From an archaeon (GTDB lineage: Archaea > Nanobdellota > Nanobdellia > Woesearchaeales > GW2011-AR9), in assembly GCA_020053615.1 (NCBI GenBank), contig JAGVMW010000038.1:1-12783 (forward strand): a stretch of DNA of 12,783 bases, written 5' to 3'. Shown piece after piece: positions 1 to 6,742 of this stretch. How positions within the stretch are numbered: position 1 is the stretch's first letter; each line of letters opens with the position of its first letter. The translations under genes and the position numbers were made by a program. The notes under the pieces were generated by a model, which saw only the letters and a program-made list of their open reading frames with translations, searched no databases and was not told where the DNA came from.

Positions 1-669
1 AAAGCAGATTATAAAATAGTAGCCAAGAAAGCGTTTGGTTTAACAGAATTATTGACTAAAGCAGAAGGAGCAGAAGTTACTTTCTCCACAGGACATCAAT
101 GCTACTTTGATTTGCGAGGAAGAGAAGCAACTGCGGATGATGGCAACTGTCGTGAACCAGGAAAAGGAATTAATCTACCCAGTGGAGAAGCATTTATTGC
201 TCCTTATGAAGGTTTCGATTCAAAAATGAATGGGAGCAAAACAAGAGGATTAATACCGATTGTAGAAGAAGGAAAGCTGCTAGTATATATTTTAACCAAT
301 AACCGTATTGTAAACGTAGCCGGCAATAGTGATGAAGCAGAAAGAAAAAGAGCGTTCTTTTCAGAAGACCCCGCGAGAGGAAATATCGCCGAATTGGGAT
401 TGGGATGCAATGATAAAGCAGAGTATATCAATTGTATTCTTCAGGATGAGAAGATTGAAGGGATGCATTGGGCTTATGGATTAAATTCCCACTTTAAAGG
501 TGGACAAGTGGGAGTGAGTAACTTTAAACGGCCTGAAAATGCTTTGCATATTGATATTGTCTATGGAGATAAGCTGCCTTTAGGGATAAAAGAGATACGA
601 CTAGATTATTCTAATGAAAAATCAGAGGTGGTGATGAAGGATAATAAGTATGTAATAGAGGTTGAATAA
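1..669 (+). CDS. M29-like metalloaminopeptidase (leucyl aminopeptidase-like), 5'-truncated
   Basis: The reading frame is open from base 1 to the TAA at 667-669, so this is the C-terminal 222 residues of a longer protein; the TTG at 52 is an internal codon, not the start. The family assignment comes from the motif NLPSGEAFIAP (residues 57-67), then IAELGLGCN (129-137), DEKIEGMHWAYG (149-160) and ALHIDIVYGD (181-190). These match the catalytic region of M29-type aminopeptidases, which bind two metal ions through Glu, Glu, His, His and Asp. The corresponding residues here appear to be E63, E131, H156, H183 and D185. No signal peptide can be judged because the N-terminus lies outside the window, but family members are normally cytoplasmic and release N-terminal residues from peptides. 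The next gene starts 3 bases after the stop, so it is probably the upstream member of the lipoprotein operon, although its role there is unclear. Confidence 0.72.
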   Translation, partial: KADYKIVAKKAFGLTELLTKAEGAEVTFSTGHQCYFDLRGREATADDGNCREPGKGINLPSGEAFIAPYEGFDSKMNGSKTRGLIPIVEEGKLLVYILTNNRIVNVAGNSDEAERKRAFFSEDPARGNIAELGLGCNDKAEYINCILQDEKIEGMHWAYGLNSHFKGGQVGVSNFKRPENALHIDIVYGDKLPLGIKEIRLDYSNEKSEVVMKDNKYVIEVE

Positions 670-672
670 AAA

Positions 673-897
673 ATGACAACAGAAAATCTTGAACAGAAAG
701 TTGGATTGATGGATAATCTTAGAGGATTTGCTGGAAAGACGGTGGGAGCTTATGCTTTAACTTTGGCTTTAGGGGGAGCTTATGGCTGCGGAAATGATGT
801 AGAATCATGTAATGGAACTTGCCCTAGTTGTTCGGGCAGCAAATATTGTTCCCGCTCCAGCACGCCAAATAAATGCAAGGAGGGACTAATATGCTAG
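673..897 (+). CDS. Small Cys-rich lipoprotein-like protein
   Basis: This 74-residue protein belongs to no family I recognise. A hydrophobic stretch at about residues 22-37 ends in GGAYGC, a plausible lipobox with C39 as the lipidated residue. The rest is a short Cys-rich tail with C46, C50, C53, C59, C68 and C74. Six cysteines after the putative anchor fit three disulfides in a compact extracellular knot, which is inference. The N-terminal stretch before the hydrophobic segment is long for a lipoprotein signal (about 20 residues), so a single-pass anchor is an alternative. The start ATG is 3 bases after the upstream stop and is preceded at about 10 bases by GAGGT (658-662). The gene overlaps the next start by 7 bases, and the Shine-Dalgarno of that next gene lies inside this coding sequence, which argues for coupled translation. 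Confidence 0.68.
   Translation: MTTENLEQKVGLMDNLRGFAGKTVGAYALTLALGGAYGCGNDVESCNGTCPSCSGSKYCSRSSTPNKCKEGLIC
877..884 (+). promoter_or_regulatory. Strong Shine-Dalgarno deciding the start at 891
   Basis: AAGGAGGG sits 6 bases upstream of the ATG at 891. An in-frame ATG at 873 would put this site inside the gene, so 891 is the better start for the vWA lipoprotein. Confidence 0.85.
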
Positions 898-2375
898 AAA
901 AAATAGTTAAAAGAATTTTATCTCATTCAGTATTCAGCCGCTCTCGCCCATACTTAACTTTAGCCGCTTTAGCTATTACTTATCTTCCCGGCTGTAGCGA
1001 AAAACCGTATTGGGATGGAAAAGCGGCCTCGGTGGCAGATACGTCCACTCCAACAGAAGACTCTTACACCCAGCAAAATTTTCCTGAGGCTTCCGAAACG
1101 AGTATCCCAAAATATCTTTCCCTCTGCCTGAAAGATAAAGATAAAGATACTTATTTTGACAAGAGCGGGAATCAGCCACCAGACGAATCTGGCGAGTGCC
1201 AAAAAAATTACACCAAAGTGACTTACTCCCCAGGGGACATCGTACCATTTGATTGTGACGGTTATGATGATGATAATGTCATTTATCCGGGAGCGGAAGA
1301 GCTTTGCGATAACAAAGACAATGATTGTGATGGGAAAACGGATGAGGGAGTTTATATAACTGTGCAAACTATCTGCGGGGAAAAGAAAATAGAATGTCTT
1401 GGCTTAGATAAAAATGGGAATCCAACATATGAAACTGCCTTGCCACCAAAAGAGTCTTATTGTGATGGAAAAGACGATAACTGTAATGGACAGATTGATG
1501 AAAAATTAACGCGACCATGTTCTAATGCTTGTGGCAGCGGCTTAGAATATTGTATTGGAAATAATAAGTGGGGTAACTGTGATGCACCTCAGCCATCGGC
1601 AGAGATTTGCGACGGTTATGATAATGATTGTGATGGAAAGACTGATGAAAGTCTTGATAAAGAATGCAATACATTATGCGATGTTGGTACAGAAATATGT
1701 GTTGCCGGACAATGGGTAGACTGCGATGCAGACAAAAACTGCTGTACACCAGGCAGCATTACCAATGAAATTGCATGCCCATATGACCCTCACGCTTTTC
1801 TATTTATCATTGATCATTCGGGAAGCATGAGCGATAGTGATCCAAATATGTTAAGATACACAGGTGCTATTGAATTTGTAGATAAGATAGAAAATGAAGA
1901 GAAAAGCGGATTGATAGTTTACTCTAGTAATGCTGAGATGATGGGGTATATCACCAGCAACAAAGAACTGGTCAAAAGTTACTTGTCAGAGGTTATGACA
2001 AATGTACTTGGAGGAGAAACAAATATTCCAGCAGCGATGTTATTGGGTATTGATGAGCTAAAAAGCATTTCAGAGAAGAGAGTGATCATACTTCTTACAG
2101 ATGGACAAAGTAATGTTGGAGATTTTAATCCAAATTACTTAAAAAATCAAGCACAATCTAATGACATAAGAATTTATACCCTGGGTCTTGGACCTGATGT
2201 AAATAGCAGTCAATTAAATGAGCTAGCGACACCTAATGGGGGATATTATTTTGTCAACAGCGCTTCTGACATTTCTTCAATATACAATACCATATTGAAT
2301 ACTACTAAGAATGAAATGTGGGAAGAATGTGATGAAACAGGCAACTTGGTGCAAAAATACGGTGAGTGCAAATGA
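891..2375 (+). CDS. Surface lipoprotein with MopE-like repeats and von Willebrand A domain
   Basis: From the ATG at 891 the protein has 494 residues. A basic N-terminus and hydrophobic segment (about 21-33) end in YLPGC, giving a lipobox with C35. A Ser/Thr/acid-rich linker follows. Then come three MopE-type putative metal-binding repeats of the form CDxxDNDCDGKxDE, beginning at C139, C191 and C240; the first is preceded by a YPGAEELC element typical of the family. Further cysteines (210-285) suggest disulfides. Residues about 302-470 form a vWA domain with a complete MIDAS: D308, S310 and S312 (DHSGSM), T377 (GGETN) and D404 (LLTDG). vWA/MIDAS domains usually mediate divalent-cation-dependent protein binding, so a lipid-anchored adhesin or matrix protein is the most likely role (inference). 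The stop overlaps the next start (ATGA). MopE repeats are best known from bacteria, so lateral origin is possible. Confidence 0.88.
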   Translation: MLEKIVKRILSHSVFSRSRPYLTLAALAITYLPGCSEKPYWDGKAASVADTSTPTEDSYTQQNFPEASETSIPKYLSLCLKDKDKDTYFDKSGNQPPDESGECQKNYTKVTYSPGDIVPFDCDGYDDDNVIYPGAEELCDNKDNDCDGKTDEGVYITVQTICGEKKIECLGLDKNGNPTYETALPPKESYCDGKDDNCNGQIDEKLTRPCSNACGSGLEYCIGNNKWGNCDAPQPSAEICDGYDNDCDGKTDESLDKECNTLCDVGTEICVAGQWVDCDADKNCCTPGSITNEIACPYDPHAFLFIIDHSGSMSDSDPNMLRYTGAIEFVDKIENEEKSGLIVYSSNAEMMGYITSNKELVKSYLSEVMTNVLGGETNIPAAMLLGIDELKSISEKRVIILLTDGQSNVGDFNPNYLKNQAQSNDIRIYTLGLGPDVNSSQLNELATPNGGYYFVNSASDISSIYNTILNTTKNEMWEECDETGNLVQKYGECK

Positions 2376-3478
2376 AGAAAACAAGGATTAAAAATAGAGC
2401 CATTGGACCATTTATCGGTTTTGGCTCTCTGGTTGGTATTCTTGGCTTAGGCTGCGAGCAAGAAGCTTCCATGCAAAAAGTTATTTATGTTTACCCTGAT
2501 GCCTATACTTCTGAATCAAATACCAATCCAACACAGCAAGATGCCCAATCGAGATGCCAGAAATATTTTGAGGACAAAGATGGAGATGGTTATGGAAATT
2601 ATAAATCCTGGCTATGCGAGCCGCTTTCTGGATATGTTGATAATGGTGACGATTGTAATGATTACGACTCTTTAATTCATCCAGGAGCAAGTGATTATTG
2701 CAGCGGGGACGGAATAGACAACAATTGTGATGGCAAAGTTGATGAAGAAGGCATTTCTCACTACCAGAAAGGCTGTTCTGACGGAGATATTTATTGGTTG
2801 GATAGTTGTGGTAGCTTAGAAGATTTATTGGAAGATTGTGCTGGGAATTACGTGTGTGAAGGAGGAGAGTGTGTGTGCCAACCGAATTGTAATGGGAAAG
2901 AGTGCGGCGACGATGGATGTGGTGGGAGTTGTGGTGGATGTGGGACGTGTGAGAAGTGTTCATATGGAGAATGTTGGTCTTATACTGATGAAGAGATACT
3001 AACAAAGAGTATTTGTACGATTACTGATACCATCGGATTCTCGTTAAGTAATGCTGGACATAATCTTGAATATAACGATATGGAATCTGCGAACTATGCT
3101 TGCGCTAATAGTGAAGGAATCGCATGCAAATATGATTCAAAAAATTGTTGGGCACAATGGGATATGACTGTTAATAAAAATTGTGATTTGATTAGGTTAA
3201 AATTAGAAGGACAGACTTATTCATATTATACTTTCCATGGACAAATTGACAATCTGTCTTTTGGTGCTGGGTCCAACCTTAACAACACCCCAAATGACTG
3301 GAATTTGTATTGTAAATCTATCCCACCAACAGAAGGAGTTATCAAAACCACGTTCAATGGAATAAATTTTACTTCTGACGGAGCAGTAACTTTTCAGTTT
3401 TCAAATTCAAAGTATTCTCAGAATTTCCTTTCCTCCGCCCAAATTCTCTCCTGCACCTGCCCAAAAGAGGATAATTAA
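2372..3478 (+). CDS. MopE-type Cys-rich surface lipoprotein
   Basis: This 368-residue protein starts at the ATG of the ATGA overlap with the upstream gene; a GTG at 2366 is in frame but adds only two residues. A basic start (KKTRIKNR) and hydrophobic segment (11-27) end in LGLGC, a probable lipobox with C28. Residues 61-127 form one classic MopE unit: EDKDGDGYG (67-75), then DDCND, HPGASDYC and DNNCDGKVDEEG. Next is a Cys/Gly-dense stretch (about 162-200) with GKECGDDGCGGSCGGC, a pattern common in secreted proteins of Myxococcota-like bacteria. The C-terminal 160 residues are rich in Asn, Ser and aromatic residues and look like a beta-sandwich ectodomain of unknown type, ending in a CTC pair. 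The architecture suggests a calcium- or metal-binding, disulfide-stabilised surface protein acting with the vWA lipoprotein. No enzymatic motif is visible. Confidence 0.82.
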   Translation: MKKTRIKNRAIGPFIGFGSLVGILGLGCEQEASMQKVIYVYPDAYTSESNTNPTQQDAQSRCQKYFEDKDGDGYGNYKSWLCEPLSGYVDNGDDCNDYDSLIHPGASDYCSGDGIDNNCDGKVDEEGISHYQKGCSDGDIYWLDSCGSLEDLLEDCAGNYVCEGGECVCQPNCNGKECGDDGCGGSCGGCGTCEKCSYGECWSYTDEEILTKSICTITDTIGFSLSNAGHNLEYNDMESANYACANSEGIACKYDSKNCWAQWDMTVNKNCDLIRLKLEGQTYSYYTFHGQIDNLSFGAGSNLNNTPNDWNLYCKSIPPTEGVIKTTFNGINFTSDGAVTFQFSNSKYSQNFLSSAQILSCTCPKEDN

Positions 3479-3479
3479 A

Positions 3480-3620
3480 ATGTCACTAACTAAATTCCTT
3501 TGTTCAACGTTATTGGCTGCTTACATAGCAGTAGCCGCCCCTTCTTCCACCGAAGCAAAAGAAGACCAACCAGAAACAAATATAAATAGGAATTATGAAA
3601 TAAACGCTAGAAAAGAGTAG
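3480..3620 (+). CDS. 46-residue exported peptide
   Basis: A short ORF begins one base after the upstream stop (ATG 3480, TAG 3618-3620). Its N-terminus is a textbook secretion signal: K5, then a hydrophobic core (LCSTLLAAYIAVAA, 7-20), then a polar region with a possible cleavage site near STEA (23-26). The remaining mature part would be only about 20 polar residues (KEDQPETNINRNYE region), without motifs. Its position between two lipoprotein genes and a membrane-protein gene, with 1- and 8-base junctions, supports a real gene in the operon. It may be an accessory or signal peptide of the surface assembly, but the function is unknown. Confidence 0.6.
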   Translation: MSLTKFLCSTLLAAYIAVAAPSSTEAKEDQPETNINRNYEINARKE

Positions 3621-3628
3621 AAAACAAA

Positions 3629-4417
3629 ATGCTTAAAGAAAAAGTCTATAACCTCATTGTAGAGTATGGTATTAAGAGAGTAATAGGTTCATTTCTTCAT
3701 TATTATTATTCTCAAGAAGAGATAGATGAAAAACTAAAAAATGAAAAAGTAACAAATGTTTCTCTTGAAGGGTTGATTACTGATACTCTTGATTATAAAG
3801 GTGAGCCGACTAGGATATACAATATAATACACTCAGTAGAAACAGAAGATAATAAAAACCGATTATTTATTGAAGACCATAGAATACACACTGAAACACC
3901 GTTGAATGGGCATACTTACAAAGTGTTTAATATATTGTTAGATACACGAAAAGATAATTTAACCGCGCTTTTCAAAGAAGAAGGAAACAATAACGTAAAT
4001 ATAAGTATAACTTATTGTGATGAAGAAATAAATAATTCTGAGAGAGATTCAAAACGAATTGATGAAATACATAAAAATTATCGTAAAAAACTTAGAGAAA
4101 GAAACAAATGGTTGTTTAGAGGTTGTAATGCTATTGGGATTATTATCGGCGCAGGTATAGTCTACGCAACCTGTTTTATGCCGCGTACAATAGAGGATAC
4201 AAAAATTGTCAGCATAAAGCAAGAAGAAATTATGAATGTGAAATCCGGCAGCGTCTCTAAATGGTACAATATTAATGTTGACAAACACGACGACTGCCTG
4301 ATAACAAGCGAAGAAATCGGTGCTGGATTAAACGTTGGTGATTCTTTGAAAGAGATTAAGTGGAGACCACAGATAGGAGAATGTGATTATGTTACTGAAT
4401 ACAAAGTGAAAGAATGA
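3629..4417 (+). CDS. Single-pass membrane protein with C-terminal domain shared with the gene at 6324
   Basis: This 262-residue protein has no family I recognise. Residues 1-160 are charged, probably cytoplasmic, and end in a strongly basic stretch (YRKKLRERNK, 151-160). One transmembrane helix follows at about 166-184 (GIIIGAGIVYATCF). By the positive-inside rule the last 78 residues face outward. That C-terminal part has C223 and C252 and ends in IKWRPQIGECDYVTEYK, which aligns with YLIWERGLRLPLLECDMVLEYK near the end of the 120-residue protein at 6324. The shared pattern is a Cys, about 17-20 residues, I-x-W-x-R/E, then ECDxVxEYK. The start is 8 bases downstream of the 46-residue peptide's stop. 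The two proteins probably belong to one small family of envelope components. The cytoplasmic part could couple the outer domain to something inside, but that is speculation. Confidence 0.75.
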   Translation: MLKEKVYNLIVEYGIKRVIGSFLHYYYSQEEIDEKLKNEKVTNVSLEGLITDTLDYKGEPTRIYNIIHSVETEDNKNRLFIEDHRIHTETPLNGHTYKVFNILLDTRKDNLTALFKEEGNNNVNISITYCDEEINNSERDSKRIDEIHKNYRKKLRERNKWLFRGCNAIGIIIGAGIVYATCFMPRTIEDTKIVSIKQEEIMNVKSGSVSKWYNINVDKHDDCLITSEEIGAGLNVGDSLKEIKWRPQIGECDYVTEYKVKE

Positions 4418-4584
4418 ATCAATCACCATACCAATCTTTCGCACCAAGCAATTATTACATAGATATCATCAGACACAACTTCAAACAAGTCCAAGAAGCA
4501 TACTTTGGCACAACGGAAATAGTGAAGCGGGTAGATACCACTGTAACAAAGACAGAATTAATTTACGAAAGTTCAGTTAGATAG
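4414..4584 (+). CDS. Hypothetical 56-residue protein
   Basis: This short ORF starts within the stop codon of the preceding gene (ATGA, 4414-4417) and ends with TAG at 4582-4584. The protein is polar, with Tyr- and Gln-rich N-terminal residues (MNQSPYQSFAPSNYY) and no hydrophobic segment or cysteine, unlike its neighbours. It resembles nothing I know. The ATGA junction, which recurs in this operon at 2372, is the main reason to call it. It could also be the remnant of a longer gene, or chance. Confidence 0.42.
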   Translation: MNQSPYQSFAPSNYYIDIIRHNFKQVQEAYFGTTEIVKRVDTTVTKTELIYESSVR

Positions 4585-4609
4585 ATTAAACATGTATTTT
4601 GAATGACAG

Positions 4610-4624
4610 TTAAATATTTATACT
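4610..4624 (+). promoter_or_regulatory. Probable archaeal promoter (TATA) for the propeller lipoprotein
   Basis: TTAAATATTTATACT resembles an archaeal TATA box. It lies in the 113-base gap after the first operon, about 80 bases upstream of the ATG at 4698, which would give an mRNA leader of roughly 50 bases. A second AT-rich stretch near 4671-4680 is weaker. Confidence 0.4.
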
Positions 4625-4684
4625 AATAGTGGTAAACTTTGATTAATCTTTCCGAAAACGAAAGAGAAACATAATTTTATCTAC

Positions 4685-4690
4685 GGAGGT
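4685..4690 (+). promoter_or_regulatory. Shine-Dalgarno for the propeller lipoprotein
   Basis: GGAGGT lies 7 bases before the ATG at 4698, fixing that start. Confidence 0.85.
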
Positions 4691-4697
4691 AAAATCC

Positions 4698-5987
4698 ATG
4701 AACACTAAAAGAATTATCTTGTTAGGATTAGCGGGATTAGTAACTAATCTCACAAATTGTGGAAAAGATTACATCCCACAGAATGGAGAGCCAGCATCAG
4801 ACGATACTTCTCAGCAAGTTACTAATTCTGCGGATGCTTATTCTCCCCTAGAAAAGAAGTGCTGGAGACAAGTGGAGGGTAATGATGACTATGATGAGCA
4901 GATAGATTCTGTTCGTCAAACCCCCGAGGGAGGCTATCTCTTAGCGGAATCAGACTGGAGAGTACCAGATCAGACCAGTGAACTATCCACGAGTCATGCT
5001 TGGGTTAAAAAAGTGGATAGCAATGGAGAATTGGAATGGGATACTTTTTTTGGCTATTATATCAACGGTAAAGGAACGGATTATTTTGCTCATGAAGTGA
5101 GACCAACTATGGATGGTGGTGCAGTGGTATGTGGTGAAAGGTTCTTTTATACCTCAGACGGCTCCACCATGAGTGGATGGACAGCTAAACTAAATAAAGA
5201 GGGAGGAGTAGAATGGAACAACAAAATTGGAGGAAGTGGGGACTGTGACTTTTATGATTTATACTCTATAGAACAAACTAAAGAGGGAGGATATATTGCC
5301 GCGGGGATGAGCGATACTTCTTGCTTTGACGTGAATACGCCAGAATCAGGCATGTGGATAGTAAAGCTTTTTGCCAGTGGTGAAATATCATGGGATGTAG
5401 TTTTACCAGACCAATATGGTAGAGCTGATTCAATAAAACCAACCAATGATGGGGGATACATTGTCGCAGGAATAAATGCCGGAAATGCTCAGTTCGTTGG
5501 TCATGTGGCGAAACTAGACTCAACTGGTGGCTCCATTTGGGAAAAAAATTACTGCACCACTGACAAGTCTTGTTGGATAAATTCCATACAACAAACTAAT
5601 GATGGGGGATATGTCGCAGCCGGTGTCTCCAGTTTGCTCAACCAAGAAAAAGATAACATCAATGATAAAGTTTGGATTTTAAAGTTAGATAAGTCGGGGG
5701 ATGTGGAGTGGGAAAAGAAATACGGAGCTTCTATTGAAGGAGAGAGCAACAGAGCGGAGGAAATTCAGCAGACCACAGACTTAGGATACATTGTTGCAGC
5801 AGGCGATTGGATTCTAAAACTGAACCCTGAAGGAGAGGTGCAGTGGGATAATTCGCTCACAGAGTATCTTAACTCTATTCAACAAACTTTTGACGGGGGA
5901 TATATTACTGGCGGATATATCAGTAATAGTTCTAGTGACGATGCTGTTTTCATGAAGTTAGACCAGAATGGAAAGACCTGTGACTAA
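4698..5987 (+). CDS. Seven-repeat beta-propeller-type lipoprotein
   Basis: This 429-residue protein has a short basic N-terminus (NTKR), a hydrophobic core (6-17) and a lipobox-like LTNC with C21, followed by an acidic Ser/Thr linker. The body is seven copies of a repeat with consensus SIQQTxDGGYIxAG, followed by W-x-x-KLDxxGxxxW. Repeat motifs begin near residues 71, 133, 190, 245, 296, 355 and 393. The pattern is that of widespread exported proteins predicted to fold as a seven-bladed beta-propeller, and seven units would close one ring. Repeat 6 carries DLGY in place of DGGY, and the spacing to repeat 7 is only 38 residues against 51-62 elsewhere. No catalytic motif is evident, so a binding or scaffolding role on the cell surface is likely. 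It has its own promoter and Shine-Dalgarno and may be co-transcribed with the two small membrane proteins downstream. Confidence 0.85.
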   Translation: MNTKRIILLGLAGLVTNLTNCGKDYIPQNGEPASDDTSQQVTNSADAYSPLEKKCWRQVEGNDDYDEQIDSVRQTPEGGYLLAESDWRVPDQTSELSTSHAWVKKVDSNGELEWDTFFGYYINGKGTDYFAHEVRPTMDGGAVVCGERFFYTSDGSTMSGWTAKLNKEGGVEWNNKIGGSGDCDFYDLYSIEQTKEGGYIAAGMSDTSCFDVNTPESGMWIVKLFASGEISWDVVLPDQYGRADSIKPTNDGGYIVAGINAGNAQFVGHVAKLDSTGGSIWEKNYCTTDKSCWINSIQQTNDGGYVAAGVSSLLNQEKDNINDKVWILKLDKSGDVEWEKKYGASIEGESNRAEEIQQTTDLGYIVAAGDWILKLNPEGEVQWDNSLTEYLNSIQQTFDGGYITGGYISNSSSDDAVFMKLDQNGKTCD

Positions 5988-6068
5988 CAGAAGAACTCTT
6001 CTAATCCCAACAAAATGGACATCTTATTGGTTTAGTGATATTAACATTCATAGTCGTCGGGAGAGAGA

Positions 6069-6305
6069 GTGTTTACGATTAATGGCAGAAGTTATAAAAT
6101 GACCCTTGACTACAAATCCATCAAAAAAGAAGCCGAAACTCTGGGAGAAACGCTGGGCATTAGTGCAGTTTATATTGGAATGGGATTGTTACTCTATCAC
6201 GGATGCACGGACAGGCTTCCTTGGGAAAAAGAAACAGATAAAACGGTAACAGAGCAGGAGAAGTACGAAAGCCCGGTAAATATCCTGGAAATTCCGCTTC
6301 AATAG
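6069..6305 (+). CDS. Small single-pass membrane protein
   Basis: This is a 78-residue protein if the GTG at 6069 is used, with GGGAGA (6059-6064) just upstream. The ATG at 6099, residue 11, is an equally possible start with no clear ribosome site. A predicted helix spans about residues 28-45 (LGISAVYIGMGLLLYHG) and ends at C46. The tail is highly charged (KETDKTVTEQEKYE) and lies outside if the basic N-terminal part (KSIKKE) is cytoplasmic. No family is recognised. It sits 81 bases after the propeller lipoprotein and 18 bases before the related membrane protein gene, so it is likely the middle gene of a three-gene unit. Confidence 0.6.
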   Translation: MFTINGRSYKMTLDYKSIKKEAETLGETLGISAVYIGMGLLLYHGCTDRLPWEKETDKTVTEQEKYESPVNILEIPLQ

Positions 6306-6323
6306 ATTACGAGGAAAACGAAC

Positions 6324-6686
6324 ATGAAAAAGCCGCTCTCAGAACGCATCTCCTATTTTATGGAGAATACAGTTATTCCGTTAGCGTTTATTGGAGCGGG
6401 TTTAGTTGGTGGAGGTTACTTCTGCTTCCAAAATCATCGTCTAGAAAATGTAGTAGTACAAGAATCAGAAAAAGACTGCGGTACTGATGAATTATTTGGA
6501 GAATTCTGCTGGGAAGAGATTGAAGTCAGCAACCATTGGAAATGCCTGTACCAACAAAAAGGCCACTTGGAACCTAGCACAAAAATAGAATATTTGATTT
6601 GGGAGCGAGGGCTTCGTCTTCCATTATTAGAGTGTGACATGGTCTTAGAGTATAAGATTTCAGGAGAGGAGAACATTTATCGTTAG
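6324..6686 (+). CDS. Membrane protein, short paralogue of the 3629 gene product
   Basis: This 120-residue protein has one hydrophobic helix at about 16-35 (VIPLAFIGAGLVGGGYF). The outside domain contains C52, C62, C74 and C104. The last 47 residues match the C-terminal domain of the 262-residue protein encoded at 3629: a Cys, an I-x-W motif and a terminal ECDMVLEYK against ECDYVTEYK. It lacks the long cytoplasmic half of that protein. A GAGG (6311-6314) lies 9 bases before the ATG. Position after the propeller lipoprotein and similarity to a membrane protein of the first lipoprotein operon link the two operons. Function unknown. Confidence 0.72.
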   Translation: MKKPLSERISYFMENTVIPLAFIGAGLVGGGYFCFQNHRLENVVVQESEKDCGTDELFGEFCWEEIEVSNHWKCLYQQKGHLEPSTKIEYLIWERGLRLPLLECDMVLEYKISGEENIYR

Positions 6687-6711
6687 ATTATCGCTTCACT
6701 TTTTCGCAACC

Positions 6712-6720
6712 CATAAATAC
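6712..6720 (+). promoter_or_regulatory. TATA box of the MFS-like gene (leaderless type)
   Basis: CATAAATAC is centred about 27 bases upstream of the ATG at 6743, and no Shine-Dalgarno is present in between. That is the geometry of a leaderless or near-leaderless archaeal transcript. Confidence 0.55.
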
Positions 6721-6742
6721 TCCATCTTTCTCTCTCAGTTGC

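Noticed and set aside
969..3005. Several long minus-strand reading frames opposite the MopE lipoprotein genes
   Set aside because: They mirror the Asp/Cys-rich repeats (His- and Asn-rich translations), have no ribosome sites, and lie opposite genes with clear domain structure.
4698..5987. Tandem repeat or CRISPR-like DNA within the propeller gene
   Set aside because: The repetition is at protein level (propeller blades), with diverged DNA and irregular spacing. No CRISPR array or cas gene is present in the window.
5989..6002. Small palindrome AGAAGAACTCTTCT after the propeller gene
   Set aside because: The stem is only five A/G-rich pairs with a 4-base loop and no T-run follows, so it is not convincing as a terminator.
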